Assembly: GCA_048264125.1 (NCBI GenBank)
Contig: JBLXDM010000008.1
Span: 192,985 to 256,984, forward strand
Source of the DNA: M1-B18 sp048264125
GTDB lineage: Bacteria; Bacillota; Clostridia; Peptostreptococcales; Natronincolaceae
DNA length: 64,000 nucleotides
Direction of reading: 5' to 3'
Shown here: in pieces, positions 17,142 to 25,562 of the stretch
How positions within the stretch are numbered: the first letter of the stretch is position 1
Layout of the letters: each line of letters opens with the position of its first letter
The notes under the pieces: generated by a model
Told to the model about the DNA's origin: nothing
Seen by the model: only the letters and a program-made list of their open reading frames with translations
The model's database searches: none
Made by a program: the position numbers and the translations under genes

Positions 17142-17405
17142 ATGGAAGTCGTAATAAGCGATGCAGCCATGAACATTTTGAGGAATAATGATTTAGGAAG
17201 GTTTATAAGAATAAAGCCCAAAGGCAAGAGCCGCGGTGGCATCAGCTATGAAATCACTCAGGGGGAGCTAACACTTGATGATGATTATTATGAGGTGGCA
17301 GAATTGGTATTCATTATCAGTAAGGAGCAGCAGCTGGAGTGCCTGGAAATAGACTATATCGAGGATTGGTGGGGAAGTCAGCTGGTTATTGTCGCAGAAA
17401 ATTGA
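17142..17405 (+). CDS. HesB/IscA-fold protein lacking the cluster-binding cysteines
   Basis: 87 aa from the ATG at 17142, with GGGAGG seven bases upstream. Layout matches A-type Fe-S carriers: an N-terminal ISDAAMNIL helix, a SRGGISYEI strand where carriers have GGCSG, and IDYIEDWWGSQLVI near the end where carriers have the DY...G.GF block. All three metal-binding cysteines are absent, including the C-terminal CGC. It may therefore be a non-cluster relative with a structural or regulatory role. Fold assignment is by pattern only. A single-gene unit with its own terminator. Confidence 0.6.
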   Translation: MEVVISDAAMNILRNNDLGRFIRIKPKGKSRGGISYEITQGELTLDDDYYEVAELVFIISKEQQLECLEIDYIEDWWGSQLVIVAEN

Positions 17406-17479
17406 GGTTTAGATAGCCATGATAACTTATAGGTCAAAGGACTCTGCGAGGCGAACTCAATATTTAAGACTAGATAAAA

Positions 17480-17521
17480 GAGTAGGCTTAAGACGAAATT
17501 CTTTAGCCTACTCGCTTTTTA
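17480..17521 (+). terminator. Terminator after the HesB-like gene
   Basis: GAGTAGGCT pairs with AGCCTACTC (17480-17488/17505-17513), followed by GCTTTTTA. Confidence 0.75.
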
Positions 17522-17598
17522 TGGTAAATCATCCCTTTGAATTTGGTGATATTTCTCATATTAAAACCCCCTTCAAAGCTTTTAGAAGGCTGAATTAT

Positions 17599-18183
17599 TT
17601 ATTGGAGGGTAGGCAGAATACGACTGATATATCTGACCATGCTTTCCTTAAGATTATAGCTGCCCTCATGCAGACACCAGTCATAAACAAGACCGCGGGC
17701 TGCAATAAAAAGAAACTCAGTTAATTCCTCCGGGCTGCTTTTGGTGGAAAGCTCACCCTTCTGTTGACCATCAGCAATAAGCTCCTGTAGAAGCGTCTGC
17801 ATATACCGCCCCTTCTTTATAAACATTTTATTATTGGCAGTATATAGCTGCTTGGCAGTATCCAAGCCAGTTGAGGTGTTGAGGTCTGCATAATATCTAA
17901 AGTAGTCAAGTATTTTTTCGAAGGAGCTCTGGCCCTGAAGCTTATCCTTAACCTCCTTAAGGAAAAATTCGTCCCCCTCTTTATATATCTCAGCAAAAAC
18001 ATCGTGCTTTGAGTTGAAATAATGGTAAAAGGAGCCGATAGAAACCCCGGCCTTTTTTGCTATCTCCTCAATGGTTATATTATCAAAGCCCTTACGCTCC
18101 ATAAGGTCAATAGCCACATTATAAATTCTATTCTTGGTATCTATCGCTTGTAGCTGTCTTTTAGTCAACTTTTTCCCCTTCAT
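17599..18183 (-). CDS. TetR-family transcriptional regulator
   Basis: 194 aa from the ATG at 18183, directly after a GGGAGGGTGG ribosome site; an upstream in-frame ATG at 18213 has none. The N-terminal HTH is clear (ITIEEIAKKAGVSIGSFYHYF, residues about 37-57), and the rest is an all-helical ligand domain without family-specific motifs. It is divergent from the exported flavoprotein reductase; palindromes lie over both promoter regions, so it probably represses the reductase and itself and responds to the reductase substrate or a related compound. Confidence 0.9.
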   Translation of the reverse strand: MKGKKLTKRQLQAIDTKNRIYNVAIDLMERKGFDNITIEEIAKKAGVSIGSFYHYFNSKHDVFAEIYKEGDEFFLKEVKDKLQGQSSFEKILDYFRYYADLNTSTGLDTAKQLYTANNKMFIKKGRYMQTLLQELIADGQQKGELSTKSSPEELTEFLFIAARGLVYDWCLHEGSYNLKESMVRYISRILPTLQ

Positions 18184-18229
18184 ATATCCACCCTCCCATA
18201 GCTTCTGAACCATTAAATGGTATAAGTAT

Positions 18230-18250
18230 ATTTAAACAATTGTTTTAAAT
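18230..18250. promoter_or_regulatory. Candidate TetR operator
   Basis: A 12-bp perfect palindrome AAACAATTGTTT sits inside a longer near-palindrome in the TetR leader, between its promoter and start codon. Confidence 0.5.
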
Positions 18251-18289
18251 GTCGACGTTAAAATTACTTCCTAAAATTACTTTATGTGT

Positions 18290-18298
18290 ATTATAGCA
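18290..18298 (-). promoter_or_regulatory. Extended -10 promoter of the TetR gene
   Basis: Minus strand TGCTATAAT is an extended -10. The -35 region is weak. Confidence 0.5.
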
Positions 18299-18368
18299 TA
18301 CATAATATGGACAATCCACTGGCTTCAGTATCAAGACCCGAGAAATTGATAAAAATTTATTTATGCTA

Positions 18369-18397
18369 TTGACAATAAAATAACGTGATTATATAAT
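18369..18397 (+). promoter_or_regulatory. Strong sigma-A promoter of the flavoprotein reductase gene
   Basis: Consensus TTGACA (18369-18374) and TATAAT (18392-18397) with exactly 17 bp between them. Transcription would start near 18404, leaving a leader of about 220 nt before the ATG at 18627, unusually long. Confidence 0.8.
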
Positions 18398-18406
18398 GAA
18401 TGTATT

Positions 18407-18449
18407 CACCGAATGAATTCAACGAATTAATTCAATTAAATTCTCGGTG
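18407..18449. promoter_or_regulatory. Inverted repeat at the reductase transcription start
   Basis: CACCGA...TCGGTG arms, continued inward by GAATT/AATTC, enclose several GAATT units immediately downstream of the -10. This is a good place for a repressor; it could also form a 5'-end hairpin in the mRNA. Confidence 0.5.
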
Positions 18450-18626
18450 CTATTTAATCTAGATCAATGCTGATAATCAGAGATTTCTATCTTTAGCGTT
18501 GTTGGGCAATTAAATAACGCATCAGTGCTTTAAGAAAAGTGCATTCAGAAATTATTTTTTTAACAAAAAGAAGAAGGCATAGAGCCTCTAATTTGTTAAA
18601 TATTTAATATGAAAGGGAGGATAAAT

Positions 18627-20423
18627 ATGAAAAAAATGACATCAACAAAAAGATTACTTTGCATGATGCTATGCATTATTTTAGCTGTTATTGCAGTTGG
18701 ATGCCAAAAGCCAATTGAAACTACAGCTGGAGCCTTTAAAGCAGGTACCTATACTGCGTCAGTGGCTGGTCATAACGGAGATATTAAGGTAGAGGTAGAG
18801 GTGGATTCAGAGGCTATATTAAGTGTAGATATACTTGAGCACAAGGAAAGCCCTGGCATAAGTGATCCAGCCATCGAGAGAATTCCTAAAGCTATAGTGG
18901 ATGGACAATCTCTGGCAGTGGATGCTATATCAGGTGCAACTATTACCAGCAAGGCGATTGTAGCTGCTGTTACTGAAGCCTTAAAGCAAGCAGGTGCTGA
19001 TATCGAAGCACTGAGTGTTAAAAAGGAAGGCACAAAAACTGCAGGTGAAACTAAAGAATATACGACAGATGTTGTAGTAATCGGTGGCGGCGGAGCAGGC
19101 TTAGCAGCTGCAGTCTCAGCCCACCAAAATGGCGCAGAGGTTATTGTACTTGAAAAAATGCCTAGATTAGGCGGAAATACAATACTTTCAGGAGGGGCTT
19201 ACAATGCAGTTGACCCTAAGCGTCAAGTAGCACAAGGCATTGAGGATTCAACCGACAAGCATTATACTCAAACCTTTGAGGGTGGAGATAAGCTTGGTAA
19301 CCCTGAACTAATTAGAGTGTTTGTAGATAATGCCTACGGTGCCTTAGAATGGCTAGAAGGCTTAGGAATGAAATTTAACGACGAGGTATTTACAGTACTG
19401 GGTGGACTATGGCCAAGAGCACATAAGCCTTCAACGCCACTGGGTACAGGCTTCATAGATACCTATCAAAGCTATATAGATGCAAATCAAGGCATTGAAA
19501 TTTTGCTGGATACTGAGGTTACTGAGCTACTAATGGAAGATGGAAAAGTAGTTGGTATAAAGGCTACAGGACTTGAGGGAGAGGTTATCGTTAAAGCTAA
19601 CAATGGTGTTGTAATTGCATCCGGAGGCTTTGGTGCCAATGTAGAAATGAGAGATCAGTACAATAAAAGCTGGCCTACTCTTACTCAAATCAAAACTACA
19701 AACCACCCAGGAGCAACTGGTGACGGGTTAGCAATGGCTAAAGAGGTAGGGGCTAACTTAATTGGTCTGGAGAATCTTCAGCTGCTTCCTATGGGAGACC
19801 CAGTAACAGGAAGCCTAAGTGGAAATATAGAACAAGGTGTTGAAAATAGAATCTTTGTAAATAAAGACGGAAATCGTTTTGTTGACGAGGGTGCCAGAAG
19901 AGACGTTATGACAAAGGCTTTGCTGGATCAAAAAGATGCCTATATGTGGGTAGTTCTTGATAAGCATTCCTATCCAACTGGTGACAAAAAGAATAACTTC
20001 AATGAAACAATAGATGAGCTAATTGCTCAAGGAAGAGCCTTCAAGGGTGATACTCTGGAGGACCTTGCAAAGCAAATCGGGGTTGATCCAGCAAACCTTG
20101 TAAAGGCAGTTGAGGAATTTAATAAGGCTGTCGATGCTGGTGGGCCAGATGCCTTTGGAAGAACATTATTTGCTGATAAAATCGATACAGCTCCTTACTA
20201 TGCAGGCGCTCGTGTTCCTACAGTTCATCATACTATGGGAGGAATTGAAATTAATACCAGCGCTCAGGTGCTAGATGTTAATGGCAAAGTTATTCCAGGA
20301 CTGTATGCAGCAGGAGAGGTTACTGGTGGTATACACGGAAGCAATCGTCTAGGCGGAAATGCATTGGCTGATATAGCAGTATTTGGTAGAATAGCCGGTG
20401 AAAGTGCAGCATTAAGTAAATAA
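18627..20423 (+). CDS. Exported FMN-binding/FAD-dependent reductase lipoprotein (fumarate/urocanate reductase-like flavoprotein)
   Basis: 598 aa from the ATG at 18627 (GGGAGG six bases upstream). Lipobox VIAVGC (C26) anchors it outside the membrane. An FMN_bind domain (about 35-120) carries SGAT at 102-105, where ApbE attaches FMN covalently to T105. The FAD-binding reductase domain starts with VVVIGGGGAGLAAA near 139. Active-site segments of the fumarate-reductase family are present: FVDEGARRD, TVHHTMGG and GSNRLGGNAL. Relatives reduce fumarate, urocanate, acrylate or similar compounds as extracellular electron acceptors. The acceptor here is unknown; no electron-donating cytochrome is encoded alongside. 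Likely repressed by the divergent TetR. Confidence 0.88.
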   Translation: MKKMTSTKRLLCMMLCIILAVIAVGCQKPIETTAGAFKAGTYTASVAGHNGDIKVEVEVDSEAILSVDILEHKESPGISDPAIERIPKAIVDGQSLAVDAISGATITSKAIVAAVTEALKQAGADIEALSVKKEGTKTAGETKEYTTDVVVIGGGGAGLAAAVSAHQNGAEVIVLEKMPRLGGNTILSGGAYNAVDPKRQVAQGIEDSTDKHYTQTFEGGDKLGNPELIRVFVDNAYGALEWLEGLGMKFNDEVFTVLGGLWPRAHKPSTPLGTGFIDTYQSYIDANQGIEILLDTEVTELLMEDGKVVGIKATGLEGEVIVKANNGVVIASGGFGANVEMRDQYNKSWPTLTQIKTTNHPGATGDGLAMAKEVGANLIGLENLQLLPMGDPVTGSLSGNIEQGVENRIFVNKDGNRFVDEGARRDVMTKALLDQKDAYMWVVLDKHSYPTGDKKNNFNETIDELIAQGRAFKGDTLEDLAKQIGVDPANLVKAVEEFNKAVDAGGPDAFGRTLFADKIDTAPYYAGARVPTVHHTMGGIEINTSAQVLDVNGKVIPGLYAAGEVTGGIHGSNRLGGNALADIAVFGRIAGESAALSK

Positions 20424-20431
20424 TAAGCAAT

Positions 20432-20470
20432 AGGGGAGCGGGCCTTGTGGCCCACCCCCTTTATTTTTTT
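20432..20470. terminator. Bidirectional-looking terminator between the reductase and dipeptidase genes
   Basis: AGGGG..GGGCC and GGCCC..CCCCT arms are followed by TTATTTTTTT. The right end overlaps the stop codon of the convergent dipeptidase gene. Confidence 0.8.
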
Positions 20471-21837
20471 TGAGAATACCTACCTAAGGTAAACCAGTTT
20501 TTATTGGTATGAAAAAGTGTGGTGCTGCGGGCTGTAGCCCCCGAAAAATCAGCAGCCTTAAAGGTTATGGCATGGAATTTCTCACCTAGCTGGTGGGGGA
20601 TATTGAAATATAGCTCACCCTCAGCAGCATCATAAGCAGCGGAGTAAGGAATCCCGTCCAATACAGCTTTTATTGATTCAGGATCAATATTAGCAGCCTC
20701 CGACAATTGAACCGCTGCTCTTAATTTGGAAGCACTGCTGTTCAGTGGGCCTGCCTCCCTGAAGGCTATATGTATTCCCGGTAAAGCTTCATTGGATATT
20801 GTCAGCTGAGAGCCATGGGCCTCCACATTTTTAAATAATCTAAGGCTATTTTCTCCCAGTATTTTCTTAATATCCACATCAGAATAGCCCCTTTTCACCA
20901 GCTCCTCTGTTATTCTATAGAGATAGGAGGCGTCGGGTAAATCCTTAGGCATTTTTGCACCATCGAAGTCGGAGCCGAGACCTACATAATCTACTCCCAC
21001 AAGCTTTACCACGTAATCTATGTGGTTCACAACATCCGCCACTGAAGCAGCGCCATCTGCCAAAAAACTTTGACAGAATACGATTTGGACAACACCCCCC
21101 TTTGCGGCAAGGGCCTTCAGCTGTTTATCCGTAAGATTCCTTGGATGGTTTTTAAGGCTGTATACCCCCGAGTGGCTTGCAATTATCGGAGCCTCGGAGG
21201 CCTCAATAGTGTCCCAAAAGGTGGGCTCTGCCATGTGGGATACATCAACCACCATACCCAGCCGATTCATTTCTTTAACCACAGCCCTTCCCAAGGCAGT
21301 AAGCCCACCGGAGGAGGACCCTCCTTTTTTATATTTTCTATGGGTGCCTTCCCCAAGGGCATTGGAATAATTCCATTGAAGGGCGATGCACCTTACACCT
21401 AAATCATAGTATTGTTCTAGAAGTCCTATGGCATTTTCCTCATTTAAGGAGTAGGCACCTTCAATCGATGGTATTATTGCGATTTTTCCTTTATTGATTA
21501 TTTCAACAATGTCCCCATGACGTCCCGCCAGCTCTACTCTATTGGCATTATTGGCCACTGTCCAATGAAGGGCATTTATAAGGGCCAACAGCATGCTGTT
21601 GCTGCGTTCATAGGGATTGCGCTTAGAACCCTGCGTAAAGGCGGCAAAAAAGGCGACCTTCATTCCACCCCTTTGTAGCTTAGGAATGTCAATATGAAGG
21701 CTGGTTTCATCCCCAAGGCTTTTTCTAGGCAACCAGGTAATAGGATTTATTACCTTCATCATTGTATCATTATGGGTATCTACAACTATGGAGCCATAAT
21801 GAAGCTCCTTCGCCCTTAATTCATAATTATCCTGCAT
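20461..21837 (-). CDS. Membrane dipeptidase-like metalloprotease (peptidase M19) with an extra C-terminal domain
   Basis: 458 aa, longer than the common 310-400 aa M19 form. Zinc-site elements: HND at 22-24 (VVDTHNDTMM), IPSIEGAYSL (bridging Glu), DVSHMAEPTFWD, IIASHSGVYSLKNHPRNL and LGSDFDG. These cytosolic or secreted enzymes hydrolyse dipeptides. Residues after about 350 are not M19-like: a predicted beta-rich segment following GIHIAFREAGPLNSS, which I do not recognise. No signal peptide is seen. The start has AAAGGGGTGG about seven bases upstream. Confidence 0.85.
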   Translation of the reverse strand: MQDNYELRAKELHYGSIVVDTHNDTMMKVINPITWLPRKSLGDETSLHIDIPKLQRGGMKVAFFAAFTQGSKRNPYERSNSMLLALINALHWTVANNANRVELAGRHGDIVEIINKGKIAIIPSIEGAYSLNEENAIGLLEQYYDLGVRCIALQWNYSNALGEGTHRKYKKGGSSSGGLTALGRAVVKEMNRLGMVVDVSHMAEPTFWDTIEASEAPIIASHSGVYSLKNHPRNLTDKQLKALAAKGGVVQIVFCQSFLADGAASVADVVNHIDYVVKLVGVDYVGLGSDFDGAKMPKDLPDASYLYRITEELVKRGYSDVDIKKILGENSLRLFKNVEAHGSQLTISNEALPGIHIAFREAGPLNSSASKLRAAVQLSEAANIDPESIKAVLDGIPYSAAYDAAEGELYFNIPHQLGEKFHAITFKAADFSGATARSTTLFHTNKNWFTLGRYSQKK

Positions 21838-21961
21838 AGCATATCCACCCCTTTATTTAAGCTATAATATATTTATATTCTACTATAAAACAGCTTATAT
21901 TGGAAAACTATTGTCAATTTGTTAAAATAAGCATAAGAAATAAAAATGAGGAATGATAATC

Positions 21962-23722
21962 ATGGATTTGAAAAAAATAGCCTCAAATGTTCAAAATATT
22001 TCTGAAGCCATAGCCAGTGTCATAAGGGTGGATGTAACAGTGGTGGACGATAGCCTTAGAAGAATTGCCGGTACTGGCTCCTACAGAAACAGAATTGGTG
22101 AGCTTGTAAGCAGGGACTCTGTCTTTGATATTGCTCTGAAGAAGGGTGAGGGCATTATAATCGAAAATGCGAGGGAGGAGGCCATCTGCCTCCAATGCAA
22201 AAAGCTGGAGGATTGTCAGGAATATGCAGAGGTTTGCTGCCCTATTAAGCTGAAGCAGCATGTAGTGGGAGTGATAGGCCTCATTGCCTTTGATGAAGGG
22301 CAGAGGCAAGAGCTGGTTAACAATCAAAGGAATCTGATGACGTTTTTGAGCAAAATGGCGGATTTAATTTCATCTAAGCTAATGGAGGAGAATAAAACCG
22401 AGGAAATAAAGCTTTTGGCCTCTGAGCTTGAAATTGTGTTGAACTCAGTGGACAAAGGGATTATTGCGGTAAATGAGGAGGGTATAGTCCTCCGCTGCAA
22501 TGAAAATGCACTACAGCTCTTTAATTGTCGTAGGGAAGAGCTTATAGGAAAAAGCATACAGGATTTAATTGGGGACATGAATATAGCCTCTTTGATTAGT
22601 GGGGATAAAAGGGTTAGAAACAGAGAGTTTCTTTATAAGAAACGAGGATATCAACTAAGAGGTGTTTTTGATGCAAATCCCATAAGCATAGACAGCAATA
22701 ATGTAGGAATGGTATTTATCATCAGTAAGCTGACGGATCTTCTAAATGCCATTAACGCCATTACTACAGCCACCATAGTAACCTCCTTTGAGGATATCAT
22801 AGGAGAAAGCCAGATTCTGAGGGAGGTGAAGGAAAGGGCCGCCAGAGCCAGTGCCTCAAAATCTACTGTCTTAATCCAGGGGGAGAGCGGTACCGGAAAG
22901 GAGCTGTTTGCCCGGGCAATACACCACAATAGTGATAGGGCAAAGGGGCCCTTTATACCGATCAACTGTGCTGCCATTCCGGAGCAGCTTCTGGAAAGTG
23001 AGCTCTTTGGCTATGAGGAGGGGGCCTTTACAGGTGCCAGACGTGGTGGAAGGGAAGGGAAATTTCTATTGGCTACAGGAGGAACTATTTTTCTGGATGA
23101 AATAGGGGATATGCCTCTGCATCTGCAGGGGAAGCTGTTGAGGGTTTTACAGGAGCATATGATAGAAAAAATAGGGGGCAAGGACCTTATTCCCATCGAT
23201 ATAAGAATCATAGCCGCCACCAACAAGGAGCTGGAGAGAAGCGTGCAGGAGGGGGAGTTCAGAGAGGACCTATTTTATAGATTAAACGTTATACCCCTGA
23301 ATATACCTCCATTGAGACAGCGAAGGGAGGACATAGCACCGCTGGTGAGGCATATGCTGGAGAAATGCAATAGGAAGCTGCAGAAAAGCATAGGTGAGGT
23401 GGACAGGGAGGTAATGGCGCTCTTTATGAAGTATTCTTGGCCCGGTAATGTAAGAGAGCTGGAGAATACGATAGAATATGCAGTAAATATGTCCAATAGC
23501 AGCAATATCAATAAGGATTGTCTTCCAAAGCGATTAGTCGGCAGCAGGAGCCAGGGGGAACCATTGATTCTTGAAGCCATCATACCTGTTAAGGAGCTGG
23601 AAAGAAAAGAGATACAAAGGGCTCTAGAGTTTTATAAGGAGGATAATATAACAGCTGCTGCCCATGCCCTTGGTCTAAGCAGAGCAACTCTTTATAGGAA
23701 AATTAAAGAATACCGGCTATAG
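21962..23722 (+). CDS. Sigma-54-dependent activator with Cys-rich sensor, PAS, AAA+ and Fis HTH domains (CdsR-like)
   Basis: 586 aa from the ATG at 21962. Order: N-terminal GAF-like domain (1-140) with a cluster C76, C79, C85, C92, C93; PAS (about 155-265); AAA+ with Walker A GESGTGKE (307-314) and the sigma-54 contact loop GAFTGA (354-359); C-terminal Fis helix-turn-helix (ALGLSRATLYRKIKEY). It must activate a -24/-12 promoter, and one lies between this gene and cysteine desulfidase. This pairing resembles the clostridial cysteine-responsive regulator of cysteine desulfidase (CdsR/CdsB in C. difficile). The Cys cluster may sense cysteine, sulfide or redox state; that is inference. Confidence 0.92.
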   Translation: MDLKKIASNVQNISEAIASVIRVDVTVVDDSLRRIAGTGSYRNRIGELVSRDSVFDIALKKGEGIIIENAREEAICLQCKKLEDCQEYAEVCCPIKLKQHVVGVIGLIAFDEGQRQELVNNQRNLMTFLSKMADLISSKLMEENKTEEIKLLASELEIVLNSVDKGIIAVNEEGIVLRCNENALQLFNCRREELIGKSIQDLIGDMNIASLISGDKRVRNREFLYKKRGYQLRGVFDANPISIDSNNVGMVFIISKLTDLLNAINAITTATIVTSFEDIIGESQILREVKERAARASASKSTVLIQGESGTGKELFARAIHHNSDRAKGPFIPINCAAIPEQLLESELFGYEEGAFTGARRGGREGKFLLATGGTIFLDEIGDMPLHLQGKLLRVLQEHMIEKIGGKDLIPIDIRIIAATNKELERSVQEGEFREDLFYRLNVIPLNIPPLRQRREDIAPLVRHMLEKCNRKLQKSIGEVDREVMALFMKYSWPGNVRELENTIEYAVNMSNSSNINKDCLPKRLVGSRSQGEPLILEAIIPVKELERKEIQRALEFYKEDNITAAAHALGLSRATLYRKIKEYRL

Positions 23723-23766
23723 CAGTCTCAAATTGATACAGTTTCTCAATTTGAGACTGTTTTTTA
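23723..23766 (+). terminator. Terminator of the sigma-54 activator gene
   Basis: A perfect 14-bp stem, CAGTCTCAAATTGA with its complement at 23746-23759, starts right after the stop codon and is followed by seven T. The right arm also carries a regulator-site-like palindrome. Confidence 0.85.
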
Positions 23767-23788
23767 TACTGTTTTCTCATTTTGAGAA
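23744..23788. promoter_or_regulatory. Candidate upstream activator sites (UAS) for the sigma-54 regulator
   Basis: Two similar palindromes, TCTCAATTTGAGA (23744-23756) and TTCTCATTTTGAGAA (23774-23788), lie 30 bp apart and about 75-118 bp upstream of the -24 element, the normal distance for enhancer-type sites. Confidence 0.65.
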
Positions 23789-23860
23789 TAATTTCTGCCT
23801 GCTTTTAATGTAATCTTTCTATAGATGTTGAAATAAGGCTACTCCGATACAATTCGCATA

Positions 23861-23876
23861 TGGCATGCTTCTTGCT
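23861..23876 (+). promoter_or_regulatory. Sigma-54 (-24/-12) promoter
   Basis: TGGCATGCTTCTTGCT matches the consensus TGGCAC-N5-TTGCW at every position but one, with GG and GC exactly 10 bp apart. It lies 39 bp before the desulfidase ATG. Confidence 0.88.
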
Positions 23877-23914
23877 TTACTAATAGCTATACTATAAAGG
23901 TGCAGGTGAGGGCT

Positions 23915-25213
23915 ATGAATATAGAAAAAGCGATTGTTGAAACCCTAAGGAAAGAGGTGACTCCGGCGATTGGCTGTACAGAGCCGGTGGCGGTCGCACT
24001 GGCGGCTGCCAGGGTTAGGGAGCTGATGCCTAGTGGAGATTTGAAATTACTGGAGGTTTTTGTAAGCCCCAATATTTATAAAAATGGATTAGCTGTAGGT
24101 GTACCTCCAACAGATGAGGTAGGGCTGGAGATTGCAGCAGTTCTTGGCTATGTCGGCGGAGACAGCAGTCGGGGTCTAAAGGTGCTGGAAGGCATTACAC
24201 CAGAGGATATAACAGAGGCCAAGGCCCTACTTAAGGCAGGAAGGCTAAGGCTAAGCATCAAGGATACTACGGAAAAGGTATATATTGAGGCAATAGGCCA
24301 TGGATCAGAGGGCAGCATAGCAAGGGCCATTATAAAAGAAAAGCATAGTAGCTTTGTATTTCTTCAATTAGGAGACAGGGTGCTGTTGGATTCTAAAGGG
24401 GAAAAGCAGCAGGAAAATACAGAATATCACCAGCTGTATAGCTTAAGCATAAAGGCAATAGTACAGGCGATAGAGGATATTCCTGCAAAGGAGCTCCGAT
24501 TTCTGCTGGAGGGATTGGAGATGAATGAAAGGGTTGCCATGGCAGGCTTAAATAGAAGGCTGGGTATGGGGGTAGGCTATACACTGATGGAAAATGTTGC
24601 TAGTGGTATATTGTCTGACGACCTTATGACCCATGCAAAAATTTTGACGGCAGCAGCCTCGGATGCCAGAATGTCTGGTATTAGTCTACCGGTTATGAGT
24701 AGCAATGGAAGCGGTAACAACGGATTGACAGCCATTTTGCCCATAGCGGCCTACAGGAGCAAATATTCCGTAAATAATGATCGGCTGACAAGGGCCTTGG
24801 CAATAAGCCATATTATAAACAGCTATATAAAGCATTACATCGGAAGGCTATCCTGCCTATGCGGCTGCGCGGTTGCAGCTGGCACAGGAGCGTCAGCTGC
24901 AATAGCCTGGTTAATGGGGGGCAGCCATCGACAAATAGAGGGGGCAATTAAAAATATACTGGGAGACATCAGTGGAATGGTATGTGATGGTGCAAAGGTG
25001 GGCTGCTCCTTAAAGCTGTCAACCTCAGCCTCAGCTGCAATTCAGGCTGCACTATTGGCCATTAGCAATCAGATAATACCGGCTGGGAATGGCATCATAG
25101 CAGAAACGGCAGAGGAAACCATCAAAAATTTAAAAATACTTTCCGACGAGGGCATGGCTAGGGCCGATGAGGTTATCATAAGGGTTATGAGAAAGAGAAT
25201 GGAAATAGCCTAA
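23915..25213 (+). CDS. cyuA: L-cysteine desulfidase (CyuA/YhaM, UPF0597 family)
   Basis: 432 aa from the ATG at 23915, with AGGTG six bases upstream. Catalytic/cluster cysteines typical of the family: C21 in AIGCTEPVAVALA, the CLCGC group (about 309-313) followed by AVAAGTGASAA, and MVCDGAKVGCSLK further on. The enzyme contains a [4Fe-4S] cluster and converts cysteine to pyruvate, ammonia and sulfide without PLP; it is related to Fe-S serine dehydratases. Control by the adjacent sigma-54 activator indicates inducible cysteine breakdown for carbon, energy or sulfide supply. Confidence 0.92.
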   Translation: MNIEKAIVETLRKEVTPAIGCTEPVAVALAAARVRELMPSGDLKLLEVFVSPNIYKNGLAVGVPPTDEVGLEIAAVLGYVGGDSSRGLKVLEGITPEDITEAKALLKAGRLRLSIKDTTEKVYIEAIGHGSEGSIARAIIKEKHSSFVFLQLGDRVLLDSKGEKQQENTEYHQLYSLSIKAIVQAIEDIPAKELRFLLEGLEMNERVAMAGLNRRLGMGVGYTLMENVASGILSDDLMTHAKILTAAASDARMSGISLPVMSSNGSGNNGLTAILPIAAYRSKYSVNNDRLTRALAISHIINSYIKHYIGRLSCLCGCAVAAGTGASAAIAWLMGGSHRQIEGAIKNILGDISGMVCDGAKVGCSLKLSTSASAAIQAALLAISNQIIPAGNGIIAETAEETIKNLKILSDEGMARADEVIIRVMRKRMEIA

Positions 25214-25296
25214 ATAGACTAAGGAATATGTGGAATTGATGGGGATAATGTGGATAAGGGAATTTAAGGATTTAAATAAATGTGAATAATTGCTAT

Positions 25297-25334
25297 AATA
25301 CAATAGGAAGGCTAAATAGCCTTCCTATTGTATT
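25297..25334. terminator. 17-bp perfect hairpin after cyuA
   Basis: AATACAATAGGAAGGCT pairs perfectly with its complement over a four-base loop. There is only a short interrupted T-tract (TATTGTATTG), so termination is plausible, not certain. Confidence 0.6.
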
Positions 25335-25350
25335 GCGGGAGCTTAATTGA

Positions 25351-25463
25351 GAAAATTGTATAATGAGAGCAGTGGTATGTTCATACATAGTCAAAAGTTT
25401 CCTGCTAGTGTCAACGGGCTAATTTATTGTATTTTAGAGGAGATTAGACCTAGACAATGCGCG
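25351..25463 (+). other. Conserved intergenic element, copy A (structured RNA or mobile repeat)
   Basis: About 110 nt shared with 44721-44833. The core GGGCTAATTTATTG (25416-25429), a stem partner ATTAG.CC and CCTAGACAATGCG (25449-25461) keep identical spacing in both copies; flanking sequence is alignable at lower identity. Copy A is also bracketed by ATAGT.AAAAGTTT and its complement (25387-25400/25467-25480). It lies in the 349-bp gap upstream of the topoisomerase gene. No protein frame fits. Confidence 0.55.
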
Positions 25464-25562
25464 ATAAACTTTTAACTATGTATAAACTAGTATATATATG
25501 CGCTCTCTTGATAATATGCAATTTCGTTAATTATTAATTAAATTATAAAGGTGTTGTGTATA

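Noticed and set aside
17419..17724. 101-codon plus-strand reading frame
   Set aside because: It contains the HesB-like gene's terminator and runs antisense into the 3' end of the TetR gene; no ribosome site, no family.
21070..21402. 110-codon plus-strand frame
   Set aside because: Antisense to the M19 dipeptidase, whose motifs are intact.
25351..25463. Known riboswitch (T-box, SAM, c-di-GMP, ZTP, fluoride) in the topB leader
   Set aside because: None of the signature sequences of those classes is present in this element or its homologue near 44780.
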